Assembly: GCF_039539965.1 (NCBI RefSeq)
Contig: NZ_BAABED010000001.1
Coordinates: 806,001-870,000, forward strand
Reading direction: 5' to 3'
DNA: 64,000 nucleotides
Source of the DNA: Arthrobacter methylotrophus
GTDB lineage: Bacteria > Actinomycetota > Actinomycetes > Actinomycetales > Micrococcaceae
The notes beneath the pieces were generated by a model. That model did no database searches. It saw only the letters and a program-made list of their open reading frames with translations, and was not told where the DNA came from. This document shows, piece by piece, positions 24,507-33,744 of this stretch. The translations under genes and the position numbers were made by a program. How positions within the stretch are numbered: the first letter of the stretch is position 1; each line of letters opens with the position of its first letter.

Positions 24507-25550
24507 CTACTCGGTAGCCCTGTTCCGGGTCCTTGGTTTGAGCTGAACGCCCGGCATGGGCGGTGCGGGGATCCGCCCGGCTTCCGCACCGGCGTCGGGC
24601 CCATGCCCGTTGATCCACCCGAATCTCGCGGAGCGGGCTTCGTCATCCCTCAGGAGTGCCTGGGCTTCCCATTCTTCGCGCGCCTGCTCCACTTCCTTGT
24701 GCGTCCGGCCCACAAAGTTCCACCACATCAGGATGTCTTCTTCGAAGGGTTCGCCGCCGAGGAGCATGAACCGCGTGCCAGGAGCGACCTCGACGCGGAG
24801 CGATTCACGGCCAGTGCCAAGGAAAGCGAGGGGCCCGGGCTCGATAGTTTGGCCATCGATGACCGCGGAGCCGTCCAGGACCAGGACCGCGTGTTCAAAA
24901 TCGGGGTTCAGGGGCAGTCCGACGTCGCCCGAGGCTGTGACTTCGGCGCCCACAATGGGACTGTACATCGTGGCGGGGGAACTGTGTCCGGCGAATTCGC
25001 CAACGAGCACAGTGGCCCTGAAATTGTCCGCGATGACCACTGGCAGATCGACGATTTGCTGGAACGACGGCGCCCGGTGCCTGACGGCGTCCGGCAAAGC
25101 GACCCATAACTGCAGCCCCCGGGAAATCGGCAGGGGAGCGGCGCCGTCGAGCGTGTCCGGGTGAAGTCCTGCCGGAAGGACAGCGAACTCGGAATGTGAA
25201 ATGCCGCGGCCGGCGGTCATGATATTCAACTGCCCTGGGCGGACCACGACGTCGCTGCCTAGGCTGTCGCGGTGCCGGACCTCGCCTTGCAGCGGCCACG
25301 TGACTGTTTGCAGGCCCGTGTGGGGGTGGGGGAGGACGCTCATCGCCACACGATCCGGGCCGAAGCTATCGAGGAAGCACCAGGCGCCCACGGTGGGGAG
25401 GCCACGCTGGGGAAGCGTGCGGGAGACCGTCATATTGCGGACCCCGCCCAAAGGAACGTTGCGGGCCGGCCAAAGCTGCACGCAAGGACCCTGGCCGGGG
25501 TGACCTGCAGGGCAGATCTCCTGGGACGGGGCCGTTTCCAAGTTGGTCAC
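24507..25550 (-). CDS. Pirin family protein
   Basis: 347 residues, a bicupin. Seen in the N-terminal cupin: CFLDSFGPDRVAMSVLPHPHTGLQTVTWPLQGEV with the H-x-H metal ligands, then RGISHSE with the third His and the Glu. The C-terminal cupin and a tail ending in a Lys/Arg-rich segment follow. GGAG lies about 8 bases before the GTG at 25550. Pirins act as quercetin 2,3-dioxygenases or redox-sensing cofactors. Longer than minimal pirins by about 50 C-terminal residues. Confidence 0.88.
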   Translation of the reverse strand: MTNLETAPSQEICPAGHPGQGPCVQLWPARNVPLGGVRNMTVSRTLPQRGLPTVGAWCFLDSFGPDRVAMSVLPHPHTGLQTVTWPLQGEVRHRDSLGSDVVVRPGQLNIMTAGRGISHSEFAVLPAGLHPDTLDGAAPLPISRGLQLWVALPDAVRHRAPSFQQIVDLPVVIADNFRATVLVGEFAGHSSPATMYSPIVGAEVTASGDVGLPLNPDFEHAVLVLDGSAVIDGQTIEPGPLAFLGTGRESLRVEVAPGTRFMLLGGEPFEEDILMWWNFVGRTHKEVEQAREEWEAQALLRDDEARSARFGWINGHGPDAGAEAGRIPAPPMPGVQLKPRTRNRATE

Positions 25551-25651
25551 GATACAACTCCATGTGCCGAAATTTGCAAAATCAAAAATATTGAACCCGG
25601 AACTTCCACCAGCCTAGTCCCGTGGAGTTGCTCCCCGCATAGGCTGGCTCC

Positions 25652-26110
25652 ATGAGCATCGATTTCGACACCCGACCTGCCGCTTACGGAGTTGTCATCC
25701 GCAACCATGCAATCCTTCTCGCCTATTGGAAGCAAGACGGCAAAGAAGGGTGGACCCTTCCCGGCGGAGGCTTGGACCTGGGGGAGCATCCCGTGGACGG
25801 CTGCCGCCGCGAAATCATGGAGGAAACCGGGTACGACGCCGTCATCGGCCCGATGCTCGGCATCGACGTCGGGCACTGGCCGGACCAAGATCGGCTGGAC
25901 GGGGCGGACCGTGATTTCCAGGCAATCCGCCTGGTCTACGAGGCCAGCATCACCGGCGGCGAACTGACCCACGAAATAGACGGAAGCACTACGCACGCGG
26001 CCTGAGTGCCGTTGGAGAAGGTACCAGGACTGAACAGGGTGTCCCTCGTGGACATCGGCCTCCGTCTGCACAGTGAAAGGCCCCTCAACGGAAAACTCCC
26101 GACGCCCTGA
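25652..26110 (+). pseudogene. Nudix hydrolase interrupted by an in-frame TGA
   Basis: A Nudix protein with an intact box GGGLDLGEHPVDGCRREIMEETGYD (GX5EX7REUXEEXGU). Translation stops at TGA 26003-26005 after HEIDGSTTHAA, but the same frame continues for 34 codons (VPLEKVPGLNRVSLVDIGLR and so on) to a second TGA at 26108-26110. Family members continue with an aromatic residue, usually Trp, exactly there, so one TGG-to-TGA change explains it. The truncated 117-residue product keeps the catalytic box but loses the last strand and helix. Function may be lost, reduced, or preserved by read-through. Confidence 0.75.
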
Positions 26111-26208
26111 GCATTGCCGATTCATTACGGTCTTCGCGCTTGCGCTGACATCGTCGGTGGTGCTGACTAGGCTGTAGAAACAAAGTTCACTGTTGAATCG
26201 TTTCCACC

Positions 26209-26244
26209 GTTGATAGTGCAGTTGATATTGCAGTTGATAGTGCA
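26209..26244 (+). repeat. Three 12-bp tandem repeats in the osmoprotectant operon leader
   Basis: GTTGATAGTGCA at 26209 and 26233 flank GTTGATATTGCA at 26221; perfect 12-bp period, 26 bases before the start of the ATPase gene. The position and roughly one-turn phasing suggest a regulator site or an untranslated-leader element. Confidence 0.7.
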
Positions 26245-26269
26245 GCCCAACAGTTAGGTAAGCCCGGGA

Positions 26270-27352
26270 ATGGCTGAAGCCATGATTGAGTTCCAGAGCG
26301 TCACCAAGCAGTATCAGGGCGGGCAACCCGCGGTTGATGGATTGAGCATGTCCATCGACAAAGGTGCCATCACCGTATTCGTGGGACCCTCGGGCTGCGG
26401 AAAGACCACTTCCCTGCGGATGATCAACCGCATGGTGGAGCCCACCTCGGGCACCATCACTGTGGGCGGACGGGATGTTTCGAATGAACCGGCTGCCCGG
26501 TTACGCCGCTCCATGGGCTATGTCATGCAGTCTTCGGGGCTCATGCCTCACCGTTCGGTGCTGGACAACATTGCCACGGTTCCGAGGCTCAACGGTGTTT
26601 CCAAAGCGGCAGCCCGCAAGCGCGCGCAAGAATTGCTCGACGTCGTCGGGTTGGCCTCCGTGCTTGGCAAACGGTACCCGTCCCAGTTGTCCGGCGGCCA
26701 GCAGCAGCGTGTCGGGGTAGCCCGTGCGCTCGCAGCAGACCCGCCCGTCTTGCTGATGGATGAACCCTTCAGCGCGGTTGACCCCGTGGTTCGCGACGAA
26801 CTCCAGCAGGAACTTCTCCGGCTCCAGCGCGAACTGGCCAAGACCATCGTCTTCGTCACCCACGACATCGATGAAGCCACCGTGTTGGGCGATAAGGTGG
26901 CCGTCTTCGCCGTCGGTGGCAAACTGGCGCAATACGCGGCACCGGAGGAAATCCTCCGCGCGCCCGCCAATGACTTCGTGGCCTCGTTCGTCGGGCGGGA
27001 CAGAGGATTCCGGCACCTGGCCTTCAACGACGCCGATGCCGTTCCGGTGCATCCGGTCAAGACCGTAGCAGCGCCGCAACTCGGCGCGGACAGCGAATGG
27101 GCCGTGGTGCTCGACGGCGACTCCCGGCCGTTGGGATGGGCCTCGCCGCGTGACGGAGCCGGACTGATTCCCGGCGGTTCCCTTTTCCGTCGCGGGGATA
27201 CGCTGCGACGAGCGCTGGATGCGGCCTTGTCATCTCCATCGGGACTGGGCGTAGTGGTCGACGACGACGGTCGGTTCGCCGGGGTCCTCAAATCCGAGGA
27301 AGTACTGGCCCTGATCGAAGAAACCCGGCACAACCGGGAGGACGCCCCCTGA
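26270..27352 (+). CDS. Glycine betaine/osmoprotectant ABC transporter ATPase
   Basis: 360 residues. Walker A GPSGCGKTTS (about 42-51), Q-loop, signature LSGGQQQRVG, Walker B VLLMDEPFSAVDP and the H-loop THD, then a C-terminal regulatory part resembling a CBS-type domain (SGLGVVVDDDGRFAGVLKSEE). This matches ProV/OpuCA-type subunits that energise import of betaine, choline or carnitine. ATG at 26270 is in front of a second ATG four codons in. First gene of four that overlap end to end; TGATG joins it to the permease gene. Confidence 0.9.
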   Translation: MAEAMIEFQSVTKQYQGGQPAVDGLSMSIDKGAITVFVGPSGCGKTTSLRMINRMVEPTSGTITVGGRDVSNEPAARLRRSMGYVMQSSGLMPHRSVLDNIATVPRLNGVSKAAARKRAQELLDVVGLASVLGKRYPSQLSGGQQQRVGVARALAADPPVLLMDEPFSAVDPVVRDELQQELLRLQRELAKTIVFVTHDIDEATVLGDKVAVFAVGGKLAQYAAPEEILRAPANDFVASFVGRDRGFRHLAFNDADAVPVHPVKTVAAPQLGADSEWAVVLDGDSRPLGWASPRDGAGLIPGGSLFRRGDTLRRALDAALSSPSGLGVVVDDDGRFAGVLKSEEVLALIEETRHNREDAP

Positions 27353-28062
27353 TGGAATGGTTCCTGGCGAACAGCGACATGGTCTTCCAGCGGGCAGGCG
27401 AGCACCTTGTCCTCGCTTTGATTCCCATGGTCCTGGGCCTGCTCATCGCGGTGCCCCTGGGGCAACTGGCTCGCAGGAACCGGACCCTCCGGGCTGTGAT
27501 CACCACGGTAAGCTCCCTGCTGTACACCATTCCTTCCCTGGCGCTCTTCATCATTTTGCCGCCGATCCTGGGAACCCGGATCCTGGATCCGCTCAACGTG
27601 GTGGTTGCACTCACGATCTACGCCGTCGCCTTGTTGGTGCGGGCTGCCATGGACGCGTTCGATTCAGTGGACGACGACCTCCGGATGGCCGCCGTGTCCA
27701 TGGGATTCAAACCGACCGCGAGGTTCTTGCAGATCGACCTGCCACTTTCCTTGCCTGTGCTTTTCGCGGGCCTGCGCGTCGTGTCCGTCAGCAATATTTC
27801 CCTCGTCAGCGTCGCCGCGCTCTTGGGAGTCGGGAACCTTGGAATGCTGTTCACCGACGGGCTTCAGAGGACGTTTGTCACTGAGGTGGTGGTCGGTATC
27901 ATCGCCATTCTTCTGCTGGCCCTGGTCATGGACACGTTCTTGGTCCTGCTGGAGAAGCTGCTGACACCCTGGACGCGGGCGGGTGCCACCACTGCCAAGC
28001 AAGATGCCAAAGCGGAGCAGTTCATCGCCGACGCCCGGATCCACGCGGAGGTGGGCCGGTGA
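27352..28062 (+). CDS. Osmoprotectant ABC transporter permease 1
   Basis: 236 residues, about five to six membrane helices with the inner-membrane component motif near FDSVDDDLRMAAVSMGFKPTARFLQIDLP, the EAA loop that contacts the ATPase. Its start shares a base with the ATPase stop, and its own stop overlaps the next permease (GTGA). Permeases of OpuCB type; partners with permease 2 to form the heterodimeric channel. Confidence 0.88.
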   Translation: MEWFLANSDMVFQRAGEHLVLALIPMVLGLLIAVPLGQLARRNRTLRAVITTVSSLLYTIPSLALFIILPPILGTRILDPLNVVVALTIYAVALLVRAAMDAFDSVDDDLRMAAVSMGFKPTARFLQIDLPLSLPVLFAGLRVVSVSNISLVSVAALLGVGNLGMLFTDGLQRTFVTEVVVGIIAILLLALVMDTFLVLLEKLLTPWTRAGATTAKQDAKAEQFIADARIHAEVGR

Positions 28063-28805
28063 GCAACATCTTCGTTGACACCCTGGCGTGGCTCACGGAT
28101 CCCGTGCACTGGACCGGAAGCGGAGGAATCGCAACCCGGATCCTGGAACACCTGCAGTATTCCGGGCTGGTCCTGGTCATTGCCGCGGCCATCGCCGTGC
28201 CGGTGGGACTTTTCATTGGCCACACCGGACGGGGGCGCGTCGTCGCCGTCGCAATCGCCGGCGCCTTGAGGGCGCTCCCCACCCTCGGCTTGTTGGTCCT
28301 GTTCGCCTTGTTGGCCGGTAGCGGACTCATGCCTCCTGTCTGGGCTTTGGTCATCTTGACGGTGCCGCCTCTGCTTGCGGGGACCTATGCAGGGATTTCC
28401 AGCGTGGACCCGACCGTTGTCGACGGAGCCCGTGCCATGGGTATGACAGAACTCCAGATCTTGTTCAAGGTGGAACTTCCCAACGGCCTTCAGGTCATGT
28501 TCGGCGGCATCCGCACTGCAGTCCTCCAAGTCATCGCGACGGTTTCCGTGGTGGCATACCTTCCCTTGGGAGGCTTGGGGCGTTATCTTTTTGACGGATT
28601 GGTCCTCCAGGACTTCCCCCGAATGTTGGGCGGGTCATTGCTCATCGCGGCATTGGCAATTGCCGTCGACCTCATTCTGGCCTTGGCGCAGAGGATCCTC
28701 CTCCCGCCCGGACTTTCCATCGATTCCAGCGGCGGCCACAAGGCCGCCGAAGATCTCGCAGCCGCTGCACCAGCAGGGGCTGCCGTTCAAGGAGGTACCG
28801 CATGA
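28059..28805 (+). CDS. Osmoprotectant ABC transporter permease 2
   Basis: 248 residues with the same architecture: EAA loop VDGARAMGMTELQILFKVELPNGL and a helix-rich remainder. The start is a GTG overlapping the previous stop. It ends with an Ala-rich cytoplasmic tail and overlaps the binding-protein gene by four bases (ATGA). The order ATPase-permease-permease-binding protein is as in other actinobacterial betaine systems. Confidence 0.88.
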   Translation: MSNIFVDTLAWLTDPVHWTGSGGIATRILEHLQYSGLVLVIAAAIAVPVGLFIGHTGRGRVVAVAIAGALRALPTLGLLVLFALLAGSGLMPPVWALVILTVPPLLAGTYAGISSVDPTVVDGARAMGMTELQILFKVELPNGLQVMFGGIRTAVLQVIATVSVVAYLPLGGLGRYLFDGLVLQDFPRMLGGSLLIAALAIAVDLILALAQRILLPPGLSIDSSGGHKAAEDLAAAAPAGAAVQGGTA

Positions 28806-29746
28806 AGCACCCCGTCACCCTGACCCGCCGAGGGTTCGGCGGCCTAGCGGCCGGGGTGGGCGTTGCGCTCGCCCTGAGCGCATGTGGAGGCAGCCCGCTG
28901 TCGAGCCCATCCACCAACGCTGCCTCCGGGGCTGGCGGCTCGCTCACCGTGGGCTCGGCGGATTTTCCGGAGAGCCAGGTCATCGCCGAAATCTACGCGG
29001 GAGCGCTCAACGCCGCCGGGGTCGCGGCGACCACCAAGCCCAACATCGGTTCGCGCGAGATCTACTTCAAGGCTGTCCAGGACGGTTCGATCGACCTCGC
29101 GCCGGACTATTCGGGCAACCTGCTCTCCTATCTTGATGCGAACGCCACCCAGGTCTCGGCCGATGACGTCTACAAGGCGCTTCCCGGCAAACTTCCACAG
29201 GGCCTGGGAGTGCTCGACCCCGCCAAGGCCGAAGACAAGGACGCCATGGTCGTCACGAAGGCCACGGCGGAGAAATACCAGCTCAAGTCCATCGACGACC
29301 TCGCCAAGGTCTGCCAGGACCTCACCATGGGGGCACCGGCAACCTTTGAGACCCGTGCCTACGGTTTCCCCGGCCTCAAGGCCAACTACAACTGCGTCAT
29401 GAAGGGCTTGAAGCCATTCAGCGACGGCGGCGGCAACTTGACGTTGCAGGCCCTGCTGTCCAACGACGTCCAGGTCGCTGACATCTACACCACTACGCCG
29501 TCCATTCAGGACAATGCCCTGGTGGTCCTCGACGACCCCAAGAACAACTTCAAGGCCCAGCAGGTCCTTCCCCTGTACAACACCGCCAAAATGACGGACA
29601 AGGCGAAGGAAGCCCTCAACGGCGTGTCGAAGATTCTGACCACGGACGATCTCATTAACCTCAACCGCGCGGTCAGCGGCAACCAGAAGCAGAATCCCAA
29701 GGATGCTGCTGCCGCCTGGCTCAAGGACAAGGGCATCGTGAAGTAA
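28802..29746 (+). CDS. Osmoprotectant-binding lipoprotein (OpuAC family)
   Basis: 314 residues. Twin Arg near the N-terminus (TRRGF), then a hydrophobic core and the lipobox LALSAC at about 19-24. The mature domain is the OpuAC type: SADFPESQVIAEIYAGALNA, NIGSREIYFKAVQDGSIDLAPDYSGNLLS, as in betaine/choline-binding proteins with an aromatic cage. Last gene of the operon; two large hairpins follow. Confidence 0.9.
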   Translation: MKHPVTLTRRGFGGLAAGVGVALALSACGGSPLSSPSTNAASGAGGSLTVGSADFPESQVIAEIYAGALNAAGVAATTKPNIGSREIYFKAVQDGSIDLAPDYSGNLLSYLDANATQVSADDVYKALPGKLPQGLGVLDPAKAEDKDAMVVTKATAEKYQLKSIDDLAKVCQDLTMGAPATFETRAYGFPGLKANYNCVMKGLKPFSDGGGNLTLQALLSNDVQVADIYTTTPSIQDNALVVLDDPKNNFKAQQVLPLYNTAKMTDKAKEALNGVSKILTTDDLINLNRAVSGNQKQNPKDAAAAWLKDKGIVK

Positions 29747-29801
29747 GTCCCCACCGCCTCCCTCGCCTCCCTCGCCTCGCTCCGCTCGTCCAGGGAACCC
29801 T

Positions 29802-29854
29802 CCCCGCTACCTCCCCAATCTCGCAAGCTCTATTGGGGCCCCTCGGTAGCGGGG
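29802..29854 (+). terminator. Nested hairpin after the osmoprotectant operon
   Basis: Outer arms CCCCGCTACC (29802-29811) and GGTAGCGGGG (29845-29854) enclose inner arms CCCCAAT/ATTGGGG (29813-29819, 29832-29838). Likely terminator of the transport operon. Confidence 0.7.
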
Positions 29855-29881
29855 GCCCAGGCGGCGGAGGCCCCTGCCAAG

Positions 29882-29927
29882 GACGACGGCGGTGAGGAAC
29901 CCTTTGCGGGGCCTCGCCGCCGTCGTC
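29882..29927. terminator. Second hairpin before the aminotransferase gene
   Basis: Arms 29882-29897 and 29912-29927 pair at 15 of 16 positions with a 14-nt loop. Either a back-up terminator or part of the leader of the next gene. Confidence 0.55.
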
Positions 29928-29983
29928 GCTTGTGTGAGTGATGTCTCAACGGAAGTACATCCCCGGTGTGGCATATTTGATGA

Positions 29984-31204
29984 ATGGCAGAATTCAAGCA
30001 GTCCACCAAGCTTCATAATGTCCTTTACGACATCCGTGGACCGATTCTTCAGGCCGCCCAGCAGATGGAGGCAGAGGGTCACCGCATCCTCAAACTGAAT
30101 ATCGGAAACCCGGCACCGTTCGGATTTGAAGCGCCGGACGCGATTTTGGTGGACATGATCCGCCACCTGCCCCATGCCCAGGGATACAGTGACTCGCGCG
30201 GTATCTTCTCGGCACGCACTGCCGTCTCGCAGTACTACCAGACCCGCGGCATCCAGAACATTCACGTTGACGACATCTACCTCGGCAACGGTGTCAGCGA
30301 GCTCATCACCATGTCGCTCATGGCCTTGCTGGAAGTGGGGGACGAAATCCTCATCCCCACTCCCGACTACCCTCTCTGGACAGCTTCGGTGGCGCTGGCC
30401 GGCGGCCGTCCGGTCCACTACTTGTGCGACGAGGAATCAGGCTGGCAGCCGGACCTTGAGGACTTGGAATCCAAGATTACCTCCCGCACCAAGGGCATCG
30501 TGGTCATCAACCCGAACAACCCCACGGGCGCGGTGTACCCGGAGGAGACCCTGAAGAAGATCGTGGCCCTGGCCGAAAAGCATGGCCTCGTGGTGTTTGC
30601 CGACGAGATCTACGAGAAGATCCTCTACGAAGACGCCGTCCACGTGAATCTTGCCGGACTCACCGGCGATGACGTCCTATGCCTGACGTTCAGCGGACTG
30701 TCCAAGGCCTACCGGGTGTGTGGCTACCGCGCCGGCTGGATGGCCATCTCCGGTCCCAAGAAGGACGCCGCCGACTACCTTGAAGGCATCAACCTGCTGG
30801 CCAACATGCGATTGTGCGCCAACGTGCCGGCACAGCATGCTATCCAGACCGCACTGGGCGGCCACCAAAGCATCAAGGATCTGATTCTGCCCGGCGGCAG
30901 GCTCCTCGAACAGCGGAACAAGGCCTACGATCTGCTGAACGCCATTCCAGGCGTTAGCACCCAGCAGGCCAAGGGTGCGCTGTACTTGTTCCCGAAGTTG
31001 GACCCTGAGGTCTATCACATCCGTGACGATGAGAAATTCGTCCTCGACCTGCTCAAGGAGCAAAAGATCCTGGTTTCGCACGGGCGCGCCTTCAACTGGG
31101 TGCGTCCGGACCACTTCCGCATGGTGACGCTGCCGAACGTCAAAGATATTGAAGAAGCGATCGGCCGCATGGCGGACTTCCTTGAGCGGTACCAAGGCAA
31201 CTAG
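29984..31204 (+). CDS. PLP-dependent aminotransferase (AlaA-like, class I)
   Basis: 406 residues, fold type I. It opens EFKQSTKLHNVLYDIRGPI, a segment typical of the AlaA/YfbQ alanine aminotransferases, then NIGNPAPFGF, YLGNGVSEL, INPNNPTGAVYP with the substrate-binding Asn, FADEIYEKI with the PLP-stacking Asp and Tyr, and FSGLSKAYRVCGYRAGW, where Lys forms the Schiff base and the Arg binds phosphate. Expected reaction: pyruvate/glutamate to alanine/2-oxoglutarate. No ribosome site precedes the ATG and a TATTTG element lies just upstream, so the transcript may be leaderless. Confidence 0.88.
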   Translation: MAEFKQSTKLHNVLYDIRGPILQAAQQMEAEGHRILKLNIGNPAPFGFEAPDAILVDMIRHLPHAQGYSDSRGIFSARTAVSQYYQTRGIQNIHVDDIYLGNGVSELITMSLMALLEVGDEILIPTPDYPLWTASVALAGGRPVHYLCDEESGWQPDLEDLESKITSRTKGIVVINPNNPTGAVYPEETLKKIVALAEKHGLVVFADEIYEKILYEDAVHVNLAGLTGDDVLCLTFSGLSKAYRVCGYRAGWMAISGPKKDAADYLEGINLLANMRLCANVPAQHAIQTALGGHQSIKDLILPGGRLLEQRNKAYDLLNAIPGVSTQQAKGALYLFPKLDPEVYHIRDDEKFVLDLLKEQKILVSHGRAFNWVRPDHFRMVTLPNVKDIEEAIGRMADFLERYQGN

Positions 31205-31254
31205 CCTAAGTGGATCGCCGCCATCAGCGCGGCCACACTAGAGGAGAAGCCGAA

Positions 31255-32109
31255 ATGGCTGGGGCAACGGAGTTTACCAAGCAAGTATCAACGGTCTTGA
31301 AGGTCGGGGCCGGATTCTCGCTCGACGCGGTTGACCCCGAATCGACGCCCGGCTACAAAGGGAAGAAGCCTAACGGGGTTGCTTTGCTGGCAGCACAGGA
31401 CGATCGTTTGGACGTCTTGCAGGAGATGCTCTTTGCCCAGGGAAAGTTTGGCAGCCAGAAGCGAGTGCTCCTGATCCTCCAAGCCATGGACACCGCCGGC
31501 AAGGGAGGGATTGTCGAACACGTCGTGGGATCGATGGATCCACAGGGAGTGAGGGTTGCTCCGTTCAAGACGCCGACTGAGGAAGAGAAAGCCCACGACT
31601 TTCTTTGGCGGGTCGAGAAAGCCTTGCCCGACGCCGGTTTTGTTGGAGTTTTTGATCGCTCGCACTACGAGGACGTGCTGATCCATCGCGTGCACGGTTG
31701 GGCCGACGAGGCCGAACTGGAACGGCGCTATGGAGCCATCAACGAGTTCGAGGCGCGTCTGGCCGAACAGGGCACCGCGATCGTCAAGGTCATGCTGAAC
31801 ATCAGCCGCGATGAACAGAAAACGCGACTTCTGGCACGTTTGGACGACCCGTCCAAACATTGGAAGTACAACACGAGCGATCTCAGGGAACGGGCGCTCT
31901 GGGACTCCTATATGAAGGCCTATCAACTCGTTTTCGAGAAGACCTCAACCGAGGTGGCGCCGTGGTACGTGGTTCCGGCGAACAAGAAGTGGTTTGCGAG
32001 GATCGCAGTCCAGGAGCTTCTTCTGGAGGCGCTTGGAAAGCTGGATCTCAGCTGGCCGAAAGCCAATTTCAACGTGTCGGCCGAACGGGCGATGGCCGTC
32101 CAATCCTAG
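31255..32109 (+). CDS. Polyphosphate kinase 2 family protein
   Basis: 284 residues, one PPK2 domain. Walker A AMDTAGKGG (near 77), the lid DRSHYEDVL (near 132) and KHWKYNTSDLRERALWDSY for nucleotide and polyphosphate binding. It transfers phosphate between polyphosphate and NDPs or NMPs. GAGGAGAAG sits 5-7 bases before the ATG at 31255; an in-frame upstream ATG-like start at 31210 lacks one. The substrate class (I versus III) is not decided here. It follows the aminotransferase by 50 bases and may be cotranscribed. Confidence 0.9.
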   Translation: MAGATEFTKQVSTVLKVGAGFSLDAVDPESTPGYKGKKPNGVALLAAQDDRLDVLQEMLFAQGKFGSQKRVLLILQAMDTAGKGGIVEHVVGSMDPQGVRVAPFKTPTEEEKAHDFLWRVEKALPDAGFVGVFDRSHYEDVLIHRVHGWADEAELERRYGAINEFEARLAEQGTAIVKVMLNISRDEQKTRLLARLDDPSKHWKYNTSDLRERALWDSYMKAYQLVFEKTSTEVAPWYVVPANKKWFARIAVQELLLEALGKLDLSWPKANFNVSAERAMAVQS

Positions 32110-32142
32110 GAGGCCGGGGCACGTTCTTGGCGCGCATGACGT

Positions 32143-32400
32143 TCAACGCGTGGCCGCGTCGTCTTCGCCACTGTGCAGGGCCGCGGCGAGCCTCCTGCGG
32201 GCACCTTCCAGCCATTCTTCGCAGCGCTTTGCGAGGGCTTCTCCGCGTTCCCATAGCGCGAGTGATTCCTCGAGGCTTGCTCCGCCGGCTTCGAGGCGGC
32301 CGACCACGCCCATGAGCTGTTCGCGGGCTTCCTCGTAGCTGAGGGCGTCCAGGTTCTCTGTTGTTGCTTTGGCCTCGGGGGAGGCGTTCTCTGCCGTCAT
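32143..32400 (-). CDS. xseB: Exodeoxyribonuclease VII small subunit
   Basis: 85 residues, of which 18-80 form the helical hairpin: [45 protein letters not shown]. The E-x-A-x-x-x-L and GxxxLEESL patterns are diagnostic. It begins 3 bases after the xseA stop, so the two are cotranscribed and made in the high small:large ratio of the complex. The enzyme degrades single-stranded DNA in both directions in repair. Confidence 0.92.
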   Translation of the reverse strand: MTAENASPEAKATTENLDALSYEEAREQLMGVVGRLEAGGASLEESLALWERGEALAKRCEEWLEGARRRLAAALHSGEDDAATR

Positions 32401-32403
32401 TTC

Positions 32404-33744
32404 TCAATCCTCATTCTGCTGGTGGTTGCTTGGGTGTCCGGCGGCTCCGGAAGATACAGCGGCGAGGCGGCCTTCCGCCAAACGCAGGGTCAGTTCAGTA
32501 CCGCCTGGCGCTTGCTCGGGGCTCCGGACCACGTCGTGGCCGAGGCCGTCCGCTCCCGCAAGCTGCACCACGGCGTAGCCTCGGTCCAGCGTTTTTTGCG
32601 GGGACAACGCCCGCACCTGGGCGCGCAGGTGGTGCACCTGGTCGAGTGCGCGCACGACGGCGGAGCTCACCGCAGTGTGGGCATGCCTCCGGAGCCGCTC
32701 GACGTCCTCTTCCCGGGCTGTGACCATTCCTTCCGGAGATGCCAACACGGGGCGTGACCTCAACGCGTGAAGTCGGTCCGTCTCTCGGTCCACCAGACGG
32801 CCCACGCTGCGGTGAAGTTGCTCACGGGCTTGCCGGACCCTCGCCAGCTCCTCGGCGACGTCCGGCACGATCCGTTTCGCGGCGTCGGTGGGCGTTGACG
32901 CCCGCAGATCGGCGACATCGTCCAGGATCGGGTGGTCGGCCTCATGCCCAATTGCGCTGACCACGGGCGTAGTCGTTGCAGATACTGCCCGGACCAGCTC
33001 TTCGTTGCTGAACGGAAGCAGGTCCTCCAGGGCTCCGCCGCCACGGGCGATCACGATCACGTCCACGTGGGGATCGGCGTCGAACTCCTTGAGCGCCGCC
33101 AGGATCTGGCTGACTGCGGTGACACCCTGGACTGCGACCTCGCGGACGGCGAATTCGACGGCGGGCCAGCGGAGGGCAGCATTGCGGAGGACGTCTTTCT
33201 TGGCGTCCGAGTCGCGGCCGGTGATGAGTCCGATCCGGTGGGGGAGCAGGGGCAGCCGTTTCTTCCGCGACTCGGAGAACAATCCTTCGGCGGCAAGGGC
33301 CTGGCGCAGGCGTTCGATTCTGGCGAGGAGATCGCCAAGACCTACCGGACGGATGTCCTTGATCGACATGTTGAGCCGTCCGGTCTTAAGCCAGAATTCG
33401 GGTTTTACCAAGGCGACAACGCGTGAGCCACGCTCCAGCGGCACCTTCTGGCGGTCCAGGACGTTGGACCACAGTGATGCCGGCAAGGAGATTTCAGCGT
33501 CGGTGTCCCGCAGCGTGACGAAAGCACTGCTGCCACGACGGTTGAGCTCGATGACTTGACCTTCGATCCACGCGGCGGGAGCCCGCTCAATATGGGTCTT
33601 CAGCTTGCGGGACAACAATTGCAGCGGCCAGGGGTTCTCCGGGCTGGTCTCCGATGCCGTGGCAGGCAGGGTGGACTCTTCCTCGGGGGAGCTTCCCCTG
33701 GGCAACGCCGATGACGTGCCGCCGGGTACGGCATCATAGGACAC
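32404..33744 (-). CDS. xseA: Exodeoxyribonuclease VII large subunit
   Basis: 446 residues: N-terminal OB fold (IEGQVIELNRRGSSAFVTLRD), catalytic core (PLLPHRIGLITGRDSDAKKDVLRN, VIVIARGGGALEDLLPFSNEE, SAIGHEADHPILDDVADLRASTPTDAA), a coiled-coil stretch, and a C-terminal barrel ending LDRGYAVVQL. The GTG at 33744 follows AGGAGG by 9 bases; the frame stays open far upstream without coding character, so the longer start is rejected. A Pro/Ser/Glu-rich N-terminus of about 35 residues precedes the OB fold. Confidence 0.92.
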   Translation of the reverse strand: MSYDAVPGGTSSALPRGSSPEEESTLPATASETSPENPWPLQLLSRKLKTHIERAPAAWIEGQVIELNRRGSSAFVTLRDTDAEISLPASLWSNVLDRQKVPLERGSRVVALVKPEFWLKTGRLNMSIKDIRPVGLGDLLARIERLRQALAAEGLFSESRKKRLPLLPHRIGLITGRDSDAKKDVLRNAALRWPAVEFAVREVAVQGVTAVSQILAALKEFDADPHVDVIVIARGGGALEDLLPFSNEELVRAVSATTTPVVSAIGHEADHPILDDVADLRASTPTDAAKRIVPDVAEELARVRQAREQLHRSVGRLVDRETDRLHALRSRPVLASPEGMVTAREEDVERLRRHAHTAVSSAVVRALDQVHHLRAQVRALSPQKTLDRGYAVVQLAGADGLGHDVVRSPEQAPGGTELTLRLAEGRLAAVSSGAAGHPSNHQQNED

